DNA of 64,000 bases from a virus: IMG/VR virus record IMGVR_UViG_3300021178_000001, positions 50,256 through 114,255 of that record. One strand, 5' to 3'. A program made the translations under genes and the position numbers. Below are positions 33,111 through 41,549 of this stretch, one piece after another. How positions within the stretch are numbered: the first letter of the stretch is position 1; each line of letters opens with the position of its first letter. The notes under the pieces are model-generated. The model did no database searches. It was not told the origin of the DNA and saw nothing but the letters and a program-made list of their open reading frames with translations.

Positions 33111-33722
33111 ATGGAAGATCGGGACAAGGATAAGTTCCACAAGATAGTACCGTCGCAAGGGACTGGACAAACTCACAGAGCCGTGTCTCTAGATGTCTTA
33201 AAAAGTTCTTTTATTGCTGACGGACTGTCTGCACAAGACATCTCGGACCGTTATTTTTTGTCGTTGGGTCAAGTTGAGAAGATTATAGAAGACCACAAAC
33301 TACCAGAGCTCAGACGCGAGTACATCCGCAACGGTTTGTCTAAGATTCAAGACCAACAAGTCAACCAAGCCCAGCGAATGCTAGACGTTGAACTTAACTT
33401 TAAGCGCATGCGCCTGATTCAGCTTGAAAAAGAGATCGAAGACTATATGGCCTACTACAGTAGGCACGGTGACTTCTACAAGCGTCATCCGACAACTGGA
33501 GAGATACTAAAAGACACAGACGGTATTTCTATGCAACTGCATATTCCAAACGTGTCGCGTGAGATCAAGGACTTGAAAGAGAGTGTCACGCTGTCAGACG
33601 GACTCAAGAAATTGTTGAGCAACTTGGACGAGATCATAAACGGAAAACCAAAGGGCGAAGCCGTGGGCGACAACGTAATCGACATGGACGAAATAGACGG
33701 TTTATTTAAGAAGAGAATATAG
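33111..33722 (+). CDS. Probable terminase small subunit
   Basis: 203 residues. A helix-turn-helix near 30-60 (SAQDISDRYFLSLGQVEKII) is followed by a long coiled coil (RMLDVELNFKRMRLIQLEKE) and an acidic tail. Position directly upstream of the large terminase gene supports the call; recognition by similarity alone is weak. Confidence 0.65.
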   Translation: MEDRDKDKFHKIVPSQGTGQTHRAVSLDVLKSSFIADGLSAQDISDRYFLSLGQVEKIIEDHKLPELRREYIRNGLSKIQDQQVNQAQRMLDVELNFKRMRLIQLEKEIEDYMAYYSRHGDFYKRHPTTGEILKDTDGISMQLHIPNVSREIKDLKESVTLSDGLKKLLSNLDEIINGKPKGEAVGDNVIDMDEIDGLFKKRI

Positions 33723-35557
33723 TGGACATAGAAAAACTAAGCGCGAAACAATTCGCTGCTTTATTTAGCAAAATCCTAGAGCGTATAAAAGAAGATCCGA
33801 TCGAAAATTTCGTTCGCGCGTCTGGTTTTATGGCTTTGGAGCCGTCTCCTGCACAAGAAACGATCCTCAAGGTCGTGTTCCAGAAGAAACTCGATCCAGA
33901 CACTAAGAAGACAGTCCAAATTGAAGCCGAGACTCTAGAAGGCAAGTTTACTATTATCCACGCTTCCATGACGGAAGTAGAAATATACGAGTATCTCACG
34001 GACAAGAAATATGATTCCAGCAAGATCGAGAGCATCAAAGTCAACAAGATCAATTTGATTTGTGGACGACGTTCAGGCAAGACTTTGTTGTCCGCGGTCA
34101 TTTCTATTTATTGCGCGATCTCTAGTAACTGGCGTCCGTTCTTACAGAAGACTCCTTTTGCCACAGTTCTTATCATGTCTCACTCCCGTGAGTTCTCTGA
34201 CGAGGTTTTAGAGGTAATCAAGGGTTTAATAGAAAACTCACCCGTACTGTCACGCCTCATCAATCACGAAGCCAAACAAACGGCGTCAGCTATGAACCTC
34301 AGAGTACCGTGGGTCGTAAATGGTCTAATAGAGTATTCTAGAGTTCAGATCAAAGTGGGAGCTGCTTCAAGCAAGACTACTCGAGGAATTGCGGCGTGTG
34401 CCATCCTTTGCGACGAAATCGGGTACTGGGGCATCAGCGAGAACATGGTTGAGACAGACGTCAAGATCATGAAAGCCGTTCGACCCGCCATGAAGCAGTT
34501 CGGTAACTTAGCCATGTTGATCAAGTTGTCGTCTCCGGGAATCAAGCAAGGCATCTTGTACAACGAGTACCAAATGGACCGTGCCGGCACGTTGCCGGAC
34601 ACTTACGCGGTGTTTAAAGCTCCCAGTTGGATGATGAACACTATTTTGCCCAAAGAAGAGTTCATAGAAGAGTGGGTGTACGACCAAGACGGCTTCGACA
34701 CTGAGTACCGGTCCAACTTCGCCGATTCTTTGTCTAACTTTATTTCAAGCGAGTTACTCGACTTAGCCATGCAAAAAGGGGTAACATTCACTACTCCTTT
34801 AGAAACTAAAGAAGCCAAGTACTACGCCGCCATAGACGCCGCGTTCAAAGCAGACCGCTTCACGTTCACTCTAGTTTCTTCGAGAGAGAATCGAGTCACT
34901 CAGCACGTTATCATGGGATGGGAAGGAACTAAGAAAGACCCCGTCAAAGCTCACACCGTGGCTCAGTACATCAAAAACATACTGAAGAACTTCCCAGTAG
35001 ACCACGTAGCTGCAGATCAGTACGCTTTTCAACCTTTAAAAGAGATCTTCGACCAGTACGGAGTTGAGCTCAAAGAGTACACGTTTACTCCCACATTTAA
35101 GAAGAAAATTTACTTCAACTTGAAGAAACTCGTGCACTCGCAGCAAGTCGACCTACTCGATCATGAAGACCAGTTAAAAGAGATGAAAGCTCTCGTGGTT
35201 GAACAGTCCACCATGGGAACTATTAAGATTGGACACCCACCCGGAGGCCACGACGACTACGCCGACGCAGTTGCAGTCGCCACGTTCTTGGCGACCGAGG
35301 GACAAACTATCGGAGCTTTCGAATTTGAAGCCGTGTCCATGGTAAAGACTCACGGAATCAAGACCGACATCCACGGTACAGCTTTTACGGCGCCTAGTCC
35401 AGAAATGCTAGTTGCGACTGGACACCTAGGTAGTCACATAATGGATAACTCAGAGCTCTACGGAATTGACCCCTCGGACGGCAGGTTGAAGCGGAGAGAC
35501 GACTTCGACGACGCAGACGACGAGGACGAAGACGGAGCTTTCATCGACTTTGGGTGA
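33722..35557 (+). CDS. Terminase large subunit
   Basis: 611 residues, GTG start. ATPase motifs: CGRRSGKTLLSA (Walker A, about 113-124) and ACAILCDEIGYWG (Walker B with catalytic Glu). Nuclease acids: AAIDAAFKADRF, AADQYAF and GGHDDYADAV. It packages DNA through the portal encoded next. A Asp/Glu-rich tail closes the protein. It overlaps the small subunit by one base. Confidence 0.9.
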   Translation: MDIEKLSAKQFAALFSKILERIKEDPIENFVRASGFMALEPSPAQETILKVVFQKKLDPDTKKTVQIEAETLEGKFTIIHASMTEVEIYEYLTDKKYDSSKIESIKVNKINLICGRRSGKTLLSAVISIYCAISSNWRPFLQKTPFATVLIMSHSREFSDEVLEVIKGLIENSPVLSRLINHEAKQTASAMNLRVPWVVNGLIEYSRVQIKVGAASSKTTRGIAACAILCDEIGYWGISENMVETDVKIMKAVRPAMKQFGNLAMLIKLSSPGIKQGILYNEYQMDRAGTLPDTYAVFKAPSWMMNTILPKEEFIEEWVYDQDGFDTEYRSNFADSLSNFISSELLDLAMQKGVTFTTPLETKEAKYYAAIDAAFKADRFTFTLVSSRENRVTQHVIMGWEGTKKDPVKAHTVAQYIKNILKNFPVDHVAADQYAFQPLKEIFDQYGVELKEYTFTPTFKKKIYFNLKKLVHSQQVDLLDHEDQLKEMKALVVEQSTMGTIKIGHPPGGHDDYADAVAVATFLATEGQTIGAFEFEAVSMVKTHGIKTDIHGTAFTAPSPEMLVATGHLGSHIMDNSELYGIDPSDGRLKRRDDFDDADDEDEDGAFIDFG

Positions 35558-35564
35558 GTTAACT

Positions 35565-35573
35565 TGGTATAAT
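35565..35573 (+). promoter_or_regulatory. Extended -10 promoter before portal (TGGTATAAT)
   Basis: TGG-TATAAT lies just after the terminase stop. The predicted transcript start, about seven bases on, is directly before a large hairpin. Confidence 0.6.
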
Positions 35574-35590
35574 TGACAGTAGTCTACTCA

Positions 35591-35623
35591 TTTCAAAGAC
35601 TTAGCTAGTATAAGTCTTTGAAA
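35591..35623 (+). promoter_or_regulatory. Perfect 13-bp hairpin in the portal 5' leader
   Basis: TTTCAAAGACTTA at 35591-35603 pairs perfectly with 35611-35623 around a seven-base loop. There is no T run after it, so it is not a standard terminator. Lying about 12 bases after the predicted transcript start and ahead of the ribosome site, it could protect the mRNA 5' end or be an operator. Confidence 0.7.
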
Positions 35624-35646
35624 CTATTGAGATTTTGAGGGTAAGC

Positions 35647-37686
35647 ATGCCTGATAACAAAGATCTAAAACCGTCTATCTTCAGCAAGATGCTCGAAGCT
35701 GGCACTGCTTTACTGGACGCACAGATAGTCAAAGCCAAGTCAACCGTCATGAATCAGACCGTAGAAGACGACTTCTTTTACGCTAAAGCTGTGACCGAAG
35801 ACCCAAGCTACGTAGTCACTTCTTCTGGGTGGAAAGAGAAGCCAGGCAGACTAATGGACGGCCATTTGCGCCAAATGAGCATCCAGAACTCCGTGGTTGC
35901 GGCCATTATTCAGACCAGACAAAATGAAGTCGCCAACCACTCCAAGTTAGTTAAGTCAGAAAAAGAGTGCGGTTGGAGGATGTGCCTACGAGACGAAGAA
36001 GCTCTCTTAGAAAAGATCAAGGAAGAGATTTTAGCCGAAATGGAAGCCAGCGGGCAACTTCCTCCCGGAGCCGAACCTCCACAAGACTCAGGTGAATCTC
36101 CCGACTCCGAAGGACTGCTCAACGAAGACATTGGAGAACCAGTAGAAAAAGCTGATCCCGAAGTAGACGCTTCAGTGGACGCCGGAGAAGAGTCTCAGAC
36201 TGCTCACCCCGATGCCAGTTCAAAGTCTGACGACGAAGTGGAAGCGTACAACTTCGAACTTGAGCGCAAAGCTAAAGAGCGCTTGGAGACGAAGTTCAAG
36301 GACGCCAGGAAAAAAGCTCAAGACTATCTATTGAACTGCGGTCTCGTAGAGAACCGTCCGTTCGAAACTAAAAAGTGGAACTTTGACTCGGCGCTCAGAG
36401 CTTTAGTGCGAGATTCTTTAACTTACGATCGGTACACTACAGAAACTGTTCCAGATAGAGCAAAGCGACCGCACCACTGGTTTCCCGTAGACGCAGCCAC
36501 GATCAAGTACGCCGGACCCAACTTAAAGACTTACAAACAGATCGCCGACAACTTCATCAACTTGGACATTCTTTACCCAGAGAACCAAGCTATGGCGATG
36601 GAGAAACAGAAAGTTCTCGAACTAGACGAGAGCTTGATGGCTAAGAACGCCTACAAGTACGTTCAAATCATTCGAGGCAAGATTGAGCGCGCTTACACTG
36701 AAGACGAGCTCAAGATGGGGATTCGCAACATTACTACGGACATCTACGCCAACAGCTACGGAGTGTCAGAGTTAGAACTGGCCGTATCTCTCGTTACTGG
36801 TCACCTCAACGCCGAGTTCTACAACCAAGCTTATTTCACTCAGGGATTCTCAGCTAAAGGAATTCTCCACATCAAGGCGGCCATCAACCGTCGTAAACTA
36901 GAGACCGTGCGGCAACAGTGGCAGCACATGCTCAAGGGCGCGAGAAACTCCTTCCAGACCCCCATCTTCGCCGGCATGGAAGACGTGGCTTGGATTCCGC
37001 TGACTCAGAACCACAACGACATCGGTTTTGAGGGATGGATGCGGTACCTCATCAAGATGCTGTGCGCGATCTATCAAATTGACCCCTACGAGATCGGAAT
37101 CGGCTTCAAAGACGAGGGCACCGGCGGCGGAGGGATGTCCGGTGACAACACTAAAGAAAAACTAGAGCACTCCAAGAACAAGGGCTTGTACCCGCTGTTG
37201 AGACACGTCGAGAGCTTCGTAAACGAGAATATTCTAAAACCATTCGACGCTCGGTTCATAATGGAGTTCACCGGCATAACTGCCGAGTCTAGAGAAGAGT
37301 CTGTCAAGCGTCAAGACCTAGAACGCAAGTTCAAGAAGACGCTCAACGAGATTCGCGACGAGGACGGACTTCCTCCGTTGCCGGGCGGCGACGAGATCAT
37401 CCTTGGCCCCGAGTTCATGACTTGGTACTCTAAGTTTAGTCCCAAAGCTTTGGAACAGCAGCAACAGCAACTCGACGCGCAGAATCAATCCGCTGGCGGA
37501 GACACCGGACAAGATCCATTTGGAATGGATGCCATGCCAGAAGACTCTTTGATGAGCGGAGACAACTTAGAGTCGAACGCCATCAGTCCTGAACCGGCGG
37601 ACAAACCTGGGCAACCTCCAGTCAAGAAGTCTAGACCAATCGGGTCTAAACGAGTCAAGATCGAGTACTACACTCTCAGGAAATAA
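35647..37686 (+). CDS. Portal protein
   Basis: 679 residues from ATG 35647, with GAGG six bases upstream. The segments MLCAIYQIDPYEIGIGF and EKLEHSKNKGLYPLL are typical of phage portals. It forms the dodecameric ring for DNA entry and tail attachment. An acidic, disordered insert lies near 140-200 (Pro, Glu, Ser rich) and the C-terminus is Gln-rich. Longer than many portals because of these segments. Confidence 0.85.
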   Translation: MPDNKDLKPSIFSKMLEAGTALLDAQIVKAKSTVMNQTVEDDFFYAKAVTEDPSYVVTSSGWKEKPGRLMDGHLRQMSIQNSVVAAIIQTRQNEVANHSKLVKSEKECGWRMCLRDEEALLEKIKEEILAEMEASGQLPPGAEPPQDSGESPDSEGLLNEDIGEPVEKADPEVDASVDAGEESQTAHPDASSKSDDEVEAYNFELERKAKERLETKFKDARKKAQDYLLNCGLVENRPFETKKWNFDSALRALVRDSLTYDRYTTETVPDRAKRPHHWFPVDAATIKYAGPNLKTYKQIADNFINLDILYPENQAMAMEKQKVLELDESLMAKNAYKYVQIIRGKIERAYTEDELKMGIRNITTDIYANSYGVSELELAVSLVTGHLNAEFYNQAYFTQGFSAKGILHIKAAINRRKLETVRQQWQHMLKGARNSFQTPIFAGMEDVAWIPLTQNHNDIGFEGWMRYLIKMLCAIYQIDPYEIGIGFKDEGTGGGGMSGDNTKEKLEHSKNKGLYPLLRHVESFVNENILKPFDARFIMEFTGITAESREESVKRQDLERKFKKTLNEIRDEDGLPPLPGGDEIILGPEFMTWYSKFSPKALEQQQQQLDAQNQSAGGDTGQDPFGMDAMPEDSLMSGDNLESNAISPEPADKPGQPPVKKSRPIGSKRVKIEYYTLRK

Positions 37687-37687
37687 T

Positions 37688-37930
37688 ATGGCTAAGGTAA
37701 AAATTTTACTAGAGCCTGGCGAGTCTCAACTAGACGCCGACCACGCTTTGCAGAAAGCGTTGGAACACCATTCCCAAGGAAGCGCCCACGACGACGAGTC
37801 GTTCGACGATCCCGCCATGGTAGACTTGGCTCAACGTTTAGAGAGCGATCACTCCAAGATGTACATCGAGATGATGCGCGAGATTCTCGACGTATTAGAC
37901 GAGGAGTACTCATCAGATGGTAACCTCTAG
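37688..37930 (+). CDS. Hypothetical acidic protein, 80 residues
   Basis: An acidic helical protein between portal and MuF-like genes; its end overlaps the next start by 14 bases. It may be a head assembly accessory. No family recognised. Confidence 0.6.
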   Translation: MAKVKILLEPGESQLDADHALQKALEHHSQGSAHDDESFDDPAMVDLAQRLESDHSKMYIEMMREILDVLDEEYSSDGNL

Positions 37931-38825
37931 AGAAACTCTCGAGAAAATTCGCGAGATCATAGCAAAACACTACGCTAAGTTCTCCATTTCTATGTTGGGG
38001 CGATCCGCGTTCACGCCCGACGAACTGAGAGAATTACAAGCTGCGGGCATAGACACTTCCAACAAGAGTTCTTTCTTGGAAATGGTGTACATGCACAATT
38101 TTATCAACAACCCGCGCGGGAGAAACTCTCCCACGTCGGTCGAAGACATGAAGGCTCAGCAGTCCGAGTCCGGTATAAAGCCGCACGGCGAAGCCAACGA
38201 CTACACGGTCAACAACTTAAACGACAAGACGAAGCAACTCATCGATAAACTCAGAGCTGACGTTGCGGCTCGCATTGAGGGTTTCATCCGAGACAACAAC
38301 GACGCCTATAAATTTAACGCTCTCGCCAACTTAGACCGCACCGACGCCATGGACGAGTTAGTCAAGGAATCATCGCTCGGTCGAGTTAAACAGAAGCTAA
38401 GAGACTCGTCTAAAGACGCCAACCGCGACTGGCAGCGCGTCGCACTCACTGAGATGTCCAACGCCATAGGAATCGGGTCCGTAGACCGCATCGTCACAGA
38501 CAACCGTGGCGCCGATTTGGATGACATCTACGTATATAGAATCATTGTGGGCGACGCTCTGACGTGCAAGTACTGTAGGCGTTTTTACGGAGACGTCGGG
38601 CAAGCTCCAAAACTGTATAGACTTTCTACACTTTTGGCGAATGGCTCTAATTACGGGTTAAAGCAAGATTCTTGGAAACCTGTGTCCGGTGCGACACATC
38701 CTAACACAAGAACTTCGGCTGTACTAGAGTTAAAGCCTGGGTTTGAAGTTAGACCAGGCGGTTCAGTCACTTACATAGGACTCGCAAAGTGGGCGAACTA
38801 CGTCCACGAAGTGCTAGTCGGATAA
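37917..38825 (+). CDS. MuF-like minor head protein
   Basis: 302 residues. A helical N-terminal part is followed by the MuF/SPP1 gp7-like C-terminal domain with DALTCKYCRRFYGD (CxxC pair), then GATHPNTR and a final AKWANYVHEVLVG. Such proteins join the portal inside the procapsid. Position after the portal supports the call. Confidence 0.75.
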   Translation: MVTSRETLEKIREIIAKHYAKFSISMLGRSAFTPDELRELQAAGIDTSNKSSFLEMVYMHNFINNPRGRNSPTSVEDMKAQQSESGIKPHGEANDYTVNNLNDKTKQLIDKLRADVAARIEGFIRDNNDAYKFNALANLDRTDAMDELVKESSLGRVKQKLRDSSKDANRDWQRVALTEMSNAIGIGSVDRIVTDNRGADLDDIYVYRIIVGDALTCKYCRRFYGDVGQAPKLYRLSTLLANGSNYGLKQDSWKPVSGATHPNTRTSAVLELKPGFEVRPGGSVTYIGLAKWANYVHEVLVG

Positions 38826-38854
38826 TTTTCGTTTACTTTCGTTCCCTTCTACTT

Positions 38855-38860
38855 TACAAT
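38855..38860 (+). promoter_or_regulatory. -10 promoter element (TACAAT), leaderless start likely
   Basis: TACAAT ends seven bases before the ATG at 38868, after a pyrimidine-rich stretch and without a ribosome site. Confidence 0.45.
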
Positions 38861-38867
38861 CTAAGAC

Positions 38868-39074
38868 ATGATTAAAGAATTCCAAGAAGGTGAAGTTTAC
38901 CGTAACTCCAAACTTACCCAAGACGTCATGGTCTATGCCGTCGGAATAGACGATCCAGAAGAAGTAGTTCTAGCCGTTGGTTTTATAGATCGAGCATCTG
39001 AAGAGATGACCACTCCGGGCGAACTAACTGTCAAAAAAGCTGATTTCGGAGACTGGGAACTCCTCAAGTTATGA
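38868..39074 (+). CDS. Hypothetical protein, 68 residues
   Basis: A small beta-rich protein (VMVYAVGIDDPEEVVLAVGF). It overlaps the next gene by four bases and starts the cluster that includes the chaperone-like genes. No family recognised. Confidence 0.55.
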   Translation: MIKEFQEGEVYRNSKLTQDVMVYAVGIDDPEEVVLAVGFIDRASEEMTTPGELTVKKADFGDWELLKL

Positions 39075-39604
39075 GTGCGATAGACGACAAGCTCAAGCAG
39101 CTCAAAGAACAAGAACTTCAACTTCAGCGTGAAAAACGTAAAGTTGAACTTCTCAATTTGATCCTTAGTTCCACTAAGGATTTACCACAAGAGATTGGTT
39201 TTCCAGACGTCAAGGACGAGGTAGTTACTCTGTTGGGAGAGTTCGTGAAGAACGCTACTTGGGCTATCGAGACTGGGTCGGTGCTGTGTTACGAGGCGGA
39301 CAATAGAGTTCCGATTATCGAGACCACTCACCGCGCACCTCAAATTGTGAGTCCAGTAGAGCAACCAGTAAAACCTACACCTACACCTATAGCTAAAACT
39401 GGCGCACCAGAACTCAGTCCAAACGAAAAGTTGAACTTCGCGCTCGATAACCGACATTTGGGTGGTAAAAAAGTCACAGTCGCAAACGACAAGAACCTTG
39501 TCATCAACGGCACGGTTGTTGGACTCGACGCTCCTCACGTACTTGTTAAGACAGATACAGGACCTACCATAAAAGTGCCTTTGGATAACGTGAGTTTAGC
39601 ATGA
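39071..39604 (+). CDS. Hypothetical protein, coiled coil plus SH3-like C-terminus
   Basis: 177 residues. Residues 5-35 form a coiled coil (KLKQLKEQELQLQREKRKVE). A Pro/Thr linker (VKPTPTPIAKTGAPE) leads to a beta-rich C-terminal domain of about 55 residues. Coupled to both neighbours by four-base overlaps. Function unknown; context suggests a part in the proteostasis cluster or head assembly. Confidence 0.55.
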   Translation: MSAIDDKLKQLKEQELQLQREKRKVELLNLILSSTKDLPQEIGFPDVKDEVVTLLGEFVKNATWAIETGSVLCYEADNRVPIIETTHRAPQIVSPVEQPVKPTPTPIAKTGAPELSPNEKLNFALDNRHLGGKKVTVANDKNLVINGTVVGLDAPHVLVKTDTGPTIKVPLDNVSLA

Positions 39605-40053
39605 GTGATTTTTACGATAAAAAACAGTTGGACGAGGCGCAAGCTAAAATTCGTGAGAACGCAACTCCTCAACAGTTAAAGATGCTGGAGGATGCAGACG
39701 CTGCGTTTGATGAAGTTCAAGACGAATTCGTTCAACGTCAGAGCGAGGAAGATAAGCTCCGTAGATGGGCGTTTAATTTGTGTGGGTTCAACCTAGACAT
39801 GAGTGAGATTGAGCATCTAAGAGATGTAGCTAAAATGTTAACCCCGGGAACTACGACTACTTTCTTAGCCAAGCGTGGAGTTACGCAACTCTTTAAGACT
39901 GCTTTCGGCACCCTTGATCGAGTAGATCGTTATCTTCAAACTTTGGAACGCACGGTAATCGACATCACCAACAACAGTCAGTTTACACCGCTATCATTTT
40001 GTGATCTAATAAAGTTAGCTTTCAAACGTCTACTCAAGAGGAACCAACGATGA
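39601..40053 (+). CDS. Hypothetical helical protein, 150 residues
   Basis: Mainly helical and charged, without a recognised motif. Four-base overlaps on both sides put it in one translational chain with the PPIase-like, GroES-like and ClpP genes. Confidence 0.55.
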   Translation: MSDFYDKKQLDEAQAKIRENATPQQLKMLEDADAAFDEVQDEFVQRQSEEDKLRRWAFNLCGFNLDMSEIEHLRDVAKMLTPGTTTTFLAKRGVTQLFKTAFGTLDRVDRYLQTLERTVIDITNNSQFTPLSFCDLIKLAFKRLLKRNQR

Positions 40054-40676
40054 CCAACAAACGTAAGAACTCTAATCCAGTCGCAAAACAAGTTCACCCT
40101 CAACTGTCCTTCCAGCAGTTGTTGGCCGACGCTACCTTGGCTAAGTTTAGCGGATACATCAACGAACAAATTCAAGCGTTAGCTGAAAAACTCACGGAGT
40201 ACCAGGCCACACTGCAAAAGCAGTCTACACAGGACTTGATGACACGCATCGTCTCTTTGGAAGAGATTGTCATGCAGAATATTCCGACAGTCACTAAAGA
40301 AGTGTTGGCTTCTCAAGTTGCTACCGTAGAAGACCGCAGCGAGGGTCTCAACCAAGTCTCCGACGGTGAAGTTGAGCTCAACGATCGCGTACGCGTAGAG
40401 ATCAAGACTAAGACCACAGATCAGACTGATTTTCAAGGATCTTCTAGACTGCGCATCGACGGCGTCGGCAGCGGCAGTACTTTGGGTAAAGAACTCGAGG
40501 GATCTATCTTGGGTATGAAAGTTGGAGAAACTAAAGAAGTAAAGTTCGGCAAGGACGGAAACCTCATAGCTAGTATCTTGCTCAGCAGGACCTCGCGCGC
40601 TCCTAAGACAGAGTCTGCAGTGCCGCCTCCCCCTCAAACTGAAGGAGCTGCCAATGCCAGTGCAAATGCGGGGTAA
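40050..40676 (+). CDS. Trigger-factor-like FKBP-type peptidyl-prolyl isomerase
   Basis: 208 residues. Residues 15-80 are helical. Residues 100-185 follow the FKBP/trigger-factor PPIase pattern: VELNDRVRVEIKTKT strands, GSTLGKELEGSILGMKVGETKEVKF in place of the family's GQ..IPGFEDGIKGHKAGEEFTI, and a closing strand LIASILLSRTS. The last 20 residues are Pro/Ala-rich. Trigger factor meets nascent chains and stands before clpP in many bacteria; here GroES-like and ClpP genes follow directly. Catalytic activity cannot be judged, because the aromatic pocket is poorly kept. Confidence 0.6.
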   Translation: MTNKRKNSNPVAKQVHPQLSFQQLLADATLAKFSGYINEQIQALAEKLTEYQATLQKQSTQDLMTRIVSLEEIVMQNIPTVTKEVLASQVATVEDRSEGLNQVSDGEVELNDRVRVEIKTKTTDQTDFQGSSRLRIDGVGSGSTLGKELEGSILGMKVGETKEVKFGKDGNLIASILLSRTSRAPKTESAVPPPPQTEGAANASANAG

Positions 40677-40920
40677 GCGAGTGGGTGTCGAGAAACTAGG
40701 TAAGTCATCCAGTGACCCCAAGAGTCTCTTCGCCATGCCTGAAGACACCAGCGCCGTCGGAATTATACGCTACGTGGGCAGCGATCTAAAAGATCCAGAC
40801 CTCAAAGTCGGCACTAAAGTGTACTTTGGGGATCAGCGTCAGCAAATGAAGATCCACGGCATTGACATTCTAGTCATGGAAGAGACCAATGTGCTAGCCG
40901 TCGCTCAAGACGACACGTAG
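40654..40920 (+). CDS. groES: GroES-like co-chaperonin
   Basis: 88 residues. The ATG overlaps the upstream gene and has AAGGAG six bases before it. The pattern is that of GroES: KRVGVEKL (family DRVIVKR), a mobile loop SSSDPKSLFAMPEDTS, then GIIRYVGSDLKDPDLKVGTK (family GEVLAVG...VKVGD), VYFGD, and ILVMEETNVLAVAQ (family VLIMSESDILAIV). It should cap the phage or host GroEL ring, as T4 gp31 does. The mobile loop differs in sequence from the bacterial GGIVL motif, which may suit the phage GroEL encoded at 10001. Confidence 0.8.
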   Translation: MPVQMRGKRVGVEKLGKSSSDPKSLFAMPEDTSAVGIIRYVGSDLKDPDLKVGTKVYFGDQRQQMKIHGIDILVMEETNVLAVAQDDT

Positions 40921-40937
40921 AAATTTCTGGAGGGTGC

Positions 40938-41549
40938 ATGTCGAGAAAACAAGTGAGAGACGATCTTGAACGTTTTCATGACTATAGCATTTACTTGCCC
41001 TCTAGAACTATTTACATGGGATCGGAAGAGCATCACATAGAGCACGGTGACAGCGGTACGGACGGAGCCATGGCAGAGCGCACCGCTAAAAACCTACATA
41101 TACTAGACTCTATTTCCGCTGAACCGATCAACGTGGTGATGAACAACATCGGCGGAGACGAGTACGAGTGCTTTGCCATAATCGACGCGATCCGTCAGTG
41201 CCGTTCTAAAGTGATCATCACTGTAATGGGGCATGCAATGTCTGCGGGATCTCTGATACTTCAAGCGGCGGATGAGCGAGTAATGGCACCTTTGGCTGTA
41301 CAAATGATGCACTATGGAACTTGGGGTTGCATAGACCACTCCAAGACTTTTCAAAAGTGGGCCCGCGAGGGTAAGCGGATAGACGAGTGGATGGAGCAGT
41401 TTTATCTCGATAGAATTCACCTGAAGCACCCAGCATTCACTCTCAAGAAGTTGAAGAGCATGCTCGACCACGACACTTTCTTGACGGCCGAAGAGAGTGT
41501 AGCCTTGGGTCTATGCGACAGAGTTCTAGAATCAAGAGTCAAAGAGTGA
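40938..41549 (+). CDS. clpP: ClpP-like serine protease (S14)
   Basis: 203 residues, close to bacterial ClpP. The triad is Ser102 in GHAMSAGS, His125 in VQMMHYGTWG, and Asp in LDHDTFLTAEESVALGLCD; NNIGGDE (69-75) replaces the usual NSPGG oxyanion motif. It could form a barrel that works with host ClpX or ClpA, or serve in head maturation. A separate HK97-type prohead protease is encoded at 44537, so the second role is less likely. GGAGGG precedes the ATG. It follows GroES-like and trigger-factor-like genes. Confidence 0.85.
   Translation: MSRKQVRDDLERFHDYSIYLPSRTIYMGSEEHHIEHGDSGTDGAMAERTAKNLHILDSISAEPINVVMNNIGGDEYECFAIIDAIRQCRSKVIITVMGHAMSAGSLILQAADERVMAPLAVQMMHYGTWGCIDHSKTFQKWAREGKRIDEWMEQFYLDRIHLKHPAFTLKKLKSMLDHDTFLTAEESVALGLCDRVLESRVKE

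Noticed and set aside
40938-41549. ClpP-like gene as the capsid maturation protease
   Set aside because: Some phages use an S14 protease for this, but a separate HK97-type prohead protease with its own His and Ser motifs is encoded at 44537, next to scaffold and capsid genes.
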